A stretch of DNA of 35,688 nucleotides from JBMTVT01 sp049451635 (GTDB lineage Bacteria > Bacteroidota > Bacteroidia > Flavobacteriales > Flavobacteriaceae): positions 1 to 35,688 of the forward strand of contig JBMTVT010000018.1 in the NCBI GenBank assembly GCA_049451635.1. The letters are read 5' to 3'. Positions 33,563 to 35,688 of this stretch are shown in pieces. The notes under the pieces were generated by a model that was not told the origin of the DNA, searched no databases, and was given only the letters and a program-made list of their open reading frames with translations. Positions within the stretch are counted from its first letter, which is position 1. Every line of letters starts with the position of its first letter. A program made the position numbers and the translations under genes.

Positions 33563-35688
33563 CTAATTATGATAGTTAAAGTTATCAATGTACGCAATGA
33601 CTTTATCAGTATTGTTTTCGGAGTTGACTTGTATAACTACTTTATCTAAATCAGTTCTATCAACAGGGTCTGGTGATCCACCATCCAAATTTATAAACGT
33701 ATCATTAACAAAATCAAATGTAAGTTCTTGCCATTGGTCTAAAACTATAGGCTTTATAATTTCAGTTTGAGTTTGCCAAGAATTTCCTCCTAAATCACTG
33801 TTTTGAAGTTTTAATGAAACTTGATTTGGTTGAGTTCCTGTTATACTTGAAGATGGAACATAAATCTTTAAAGTAAATTTACTTTTTGCCATTAAATCAA
33901 ATTTTGGCGTTACAGTAAACTGAACATTAGCATACTGTCCTCCGTCATCATTATATTCTAAAACAGTAGGCGAGTTATTGTCGGAGTCTATATAAGGGTT
34001 TGCAAAAGCAGTATTCAATCCTGCTGCATCCCCAAACCAAGTAGTTATGGTTCCGAATCCTTCAAACCCATCTCTTGCATATGGAGGTGCATCTGATGGA
34101 GGTAACGTACCATATTTAAAATCATCAATATACGCCTTAACAAGGTCATAATTATTTTCTGAATTTACTTGAATCACGACTTTGTCTAAATCTGTCCTGT
34201 TAACAGGGTCTGGTGATCCACCGTCTAAGTTTATAAATGGATCTGATCCAAAATCAAAAGTAATGGTCTGCCACTCGTCTAAAACTATAGGTTTTATAAT
34301 TTCAGTTTGTGTTTGCCAAGAATTTCCGCCTAAATCACTGTTTTGAAGTTTTAACGAAATTTGATTTGGTTGTGTTCCAGTAATACTTAAGGATGGCACA
34401 TAAATTTTTAGTGTGAAAACACTTTTGCCTCCTGATAAATCAAATTTTGAAGGAGCTACAAATTGAACGTTTGCATACTGTTGACCTGAATCGTTGTATT
34501 CTAAAACCGTTTTGGAAAAATTATTTGCATCAACATATGGATTTGCAAAGGATGTATTTAATCCAGTTCCTCCATCTCCTAACCAGGTTGTAATATTACT
34601 GTTTCCATCAAAATCATCAAAAAGTAATGGTGTGTAAGATGAAGGTTCTTTCCAGAAATAAAGATTATCAATAAAGAATGTAGCACTTGAGCCTAAAGAA
34701 TCAAATATGAGTTGAGTAATTCCTGATAAGTCTGTAGTGTAATCAGATAATGGAATATCAACACTTACCCATTCCCCTTGAGTTACTGTTCCAACATTCT
34801 CAGTATCTTCTTTCAATGGGTCTCCATTTGCATAAGATGTATTTACCAATTTTAGCCCTAGAGCAGTTCCATTAGGTGTCCAATAATCAAAGTGAACATA
34901 TTCCATGCTTGATAAGTCTGTTGGATTATCATAATCAGTAACAATTCCTGTATAATTCAAATCATTATATACCCAGGTATTATTCCCGTCTATTTGAATT
35001 TCTGTCAATGTCGTGGTTTGTCCCCAACCAGGGTTTAATTCGCTTAAAGTTATGTTATTATAAGCATCACTATAAATTGATACAACATCTGAATCTTGTC
35101 TAAATGGAGGGGTTTTCACAGCAGCTAAAGGTTGCAAAATTTCTGTTACTTCAAAATCAGTTACATATTCTGTTGTTTCTATTGCTGCACTTTTAACAAC
35201 AACTCTTATAGAATAAGTTCCTGGTTCTTGATAAACGTATGAAACCGTTTCACCAATATTTGCGCTTACAGGAGTATCAATTCCTTCTTCTCCAAAATAT
35301 ACATCGAAAGAGATAGCATAATCCGCAGTTGCAGTAACATTGACTTGTTTTGATACAGCTTGGTCATTAGAAATCTCTACAATTAAATTTTCTGGAGCCT
35401 TAAAGGAAACTACCAACTCTTTAGTTGCTTGGCTTTTTAATCCTGTAATACCAATAGCTTCTATAGTTACAGAGTAAGTGCCTTCACTATAAATATGTTC
35501 TACACTTTGGCCTTGATTTACAATTTCTGGTTCTGTAGTATCATCACCTAAAGTGATATTGTACTTCACAGCTCCAGTAGAGTTTGGTATAATGGTAACA
35601 AGACCTGTATTATCCTGTGTTACTTGAAATAGCGCCGATATATTTGAAGGCGCAGTAACATTATCTACAAAACTCAAATCATTATCAT
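33563..35688 (-). CDS. Multidomain PKD/carbohydrate-binding protein of the glucan locus, N-terminus beyond window
   Basis: More than 708 residues are visible; the frame stays open to the right edge (DNDLSFVDNVTAPSN), so the signal peptide and start are outside. In order it holds two PKD-like domains (about the first 185 visible residues), then a CBM-like beta-sandwich (about 190-345, with WVYNDLNYTGI and TFFIDNLYFW). Two tandem copies of a ~180-residue CBM-like domain follow (about 350-525 and 530-704). Both copies contain TGTQPNQ.SLKLQNSDLGG and INLDGGSPDPV.RTDLDKV. No catalytic motif was seen. By its place in the locus it is likely a SusE/F-like surface glycan-binding protein that holds the beta-glucan for GH16. 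The next gene outward is expected to be SusD. Confidence 0.8.
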   Translation of the reverse strand, partial: DNDLSFVDNVTAPSNISALFQVTQDNTGLVTIIPNSTGAVKYNITLGDDTTEPEIVNQGQSVEHIYSEGTYSVTIEAIGITGLKSQATKELVVSFKAPENLIVEISNDQAVSKQVNVTATADYAISFDVYFGEEGIDTPVSANIGETVSYVYQEPGTYSIRVVVKSAAIETTEYVTDFEVTEILQPLAAVKTPPFRQDSDVVSIYSDAYNNITLSELNPGWGQTTTLTEIQIDGNNTWVYNDLNYTGIVTDYDNPTDLSSMEYVHFDYWTPNGTALGLKLVNTSYANGDPLKEDTENVGTVTQGEWVSVDIPLSDYTTDLSGITQLIFDSLGSSATFFIDNLYFWKEPSSYTPLLFDDFDGNSNITTWLGDGGTGLNTSFANPYVDANNFSKTVLEYNDSGQQYANVQFVAPSKFDLSGGKSVFTLKIYVPSLSITGTQPNQISLKLQNSDLGGNSWQTQTEIIKPIVLDEWQTITFDFGSDPFINLDGGSPDPVNRTDLDKVVIQVNSENNYDLVKAYIDDFKYGTLPPSDAPPYARDGFEGFGTITTWFGDAAGLNTAFANPYIDSDNNSPTVLEYNDDGGQYANVQFTVTPKFDLMAKSKFTLKIYVPSSSITGTQPNQVSLKLQNSDLGGNSWQTQTEIIKPIVLDQWQELTFDFVNDTFINLDGGSPDPVDRTDLDKVVIQVNSENNTDKVIAYIDNFNYHN
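33575..34650 (-). repeat. Tandem in-gene duplication, period about 540 bp
   Basis: Two neighbouring segments of the binding-protein gene align with an offset of exactly 540 bases over their best part. For example, GGTCTGGTGATCCACC begins at 33667 and again at 34207, and the stretch from about 33740 to 33830 matches 34280 to 34370 with only scattered changes. Each unit encodes one CBM-like domain. The outer edges are more diverged and include small indels. Confidence 0.9.

Noticed and set aside
28284..35688. CRISPR array, phage or defence island in the right half
   Set aside because: No short regularly spaced repeats, integrase or nuclease genes were seen. The only repeat is the 540-base in-gene domain duplication.

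Overview
The window is chromosomal DNA from a marine-type member of the Bacteroidota, most likely family Flavobacteriaceae. The evidence is low GC, weak Shine-Dalgarno signals, many TAnnTTTG boxes (the Bacteroidetes -7 promoter element) just upstream of genes, and families typical of this group: DUF4837, DUF4175, a bacterial GH3 acyl-adenylase, GlnRS together with GluRS, SPII lipoproteins, and a beta-glucan (laminarin-type) utilisation locus. No insertion sequence, phage, CRISPR array or defence island was seen.

Layout. (1) 1-5218, minus strand: a cell-envelope block reading, in transcription order, M23 peptidase, GH3-family acyl-adenylase, a conserved protein with a nucleoside-phosphorylase-like C-terminus, a Wzz-like chain-length protein, and the first codons of a dTDP-glucose 4,6-dehydratase gene (rmlB). 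(2) 5378-9452: tatA on plus, then a minus-strand block of pgk, a lytic transglycosylase with two LysM domains, and the DUF4837 lipoprotein. (3) 9671-11757, plus: holB coupled to a diacylglycerol-kinase-like gene, followed by a decayed MFS transporter gene on the minus strand (11754-12477). (4) 12573-20035, minus: DUF4175 giant membrane protein, ybeY, mnmG, a SAM methyltransferase and an OmpH/Skp-like lipoprotein. Two parS-like palindromes flank mnmG. (5) 20142-23856, plus: an AlkB-type monooxygenase, gltX and an SPFH/band-7 protein. (6) 23909-28979: a FemAB/GNAT-like protein, a DUF1761 protein and glnS on minus, folB and tRNA-Cys on plus, and a LysE-type exporter on minus. (7) 29088-35688, minus: the distal part of a polysaccharide utilisation locus with two surface glycan-binding lipoprotein candidates, a GH16 laminarinase lipoprotein and a GH3 beta-glucosidase lipoprotein. 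The SusC/SusD pair is expected just beyond the right edge.

How the genes work together. Most of the window is housekeeping: translation (gltX, glnS, mnmG, ybeY, tRNA-Cys), replication (holB), glycolysis (pgk) and envelope maintenance. The accessory part is the glucan locus. There, surface lipoproteins would bind the polysaccharide, GH16 would cut the beta-1,3-glucan chain, and GH3 would release glucose from the oligosaccharides. The observations most worth a second look are the parS pair around mnmG, the phosphorylase-like protein beside the acyl-adenylase, the 540-bp in-gene duplication in the binding lipoprotein, and the recurrent -7 boxes placed at a near-constant distance from start codons.
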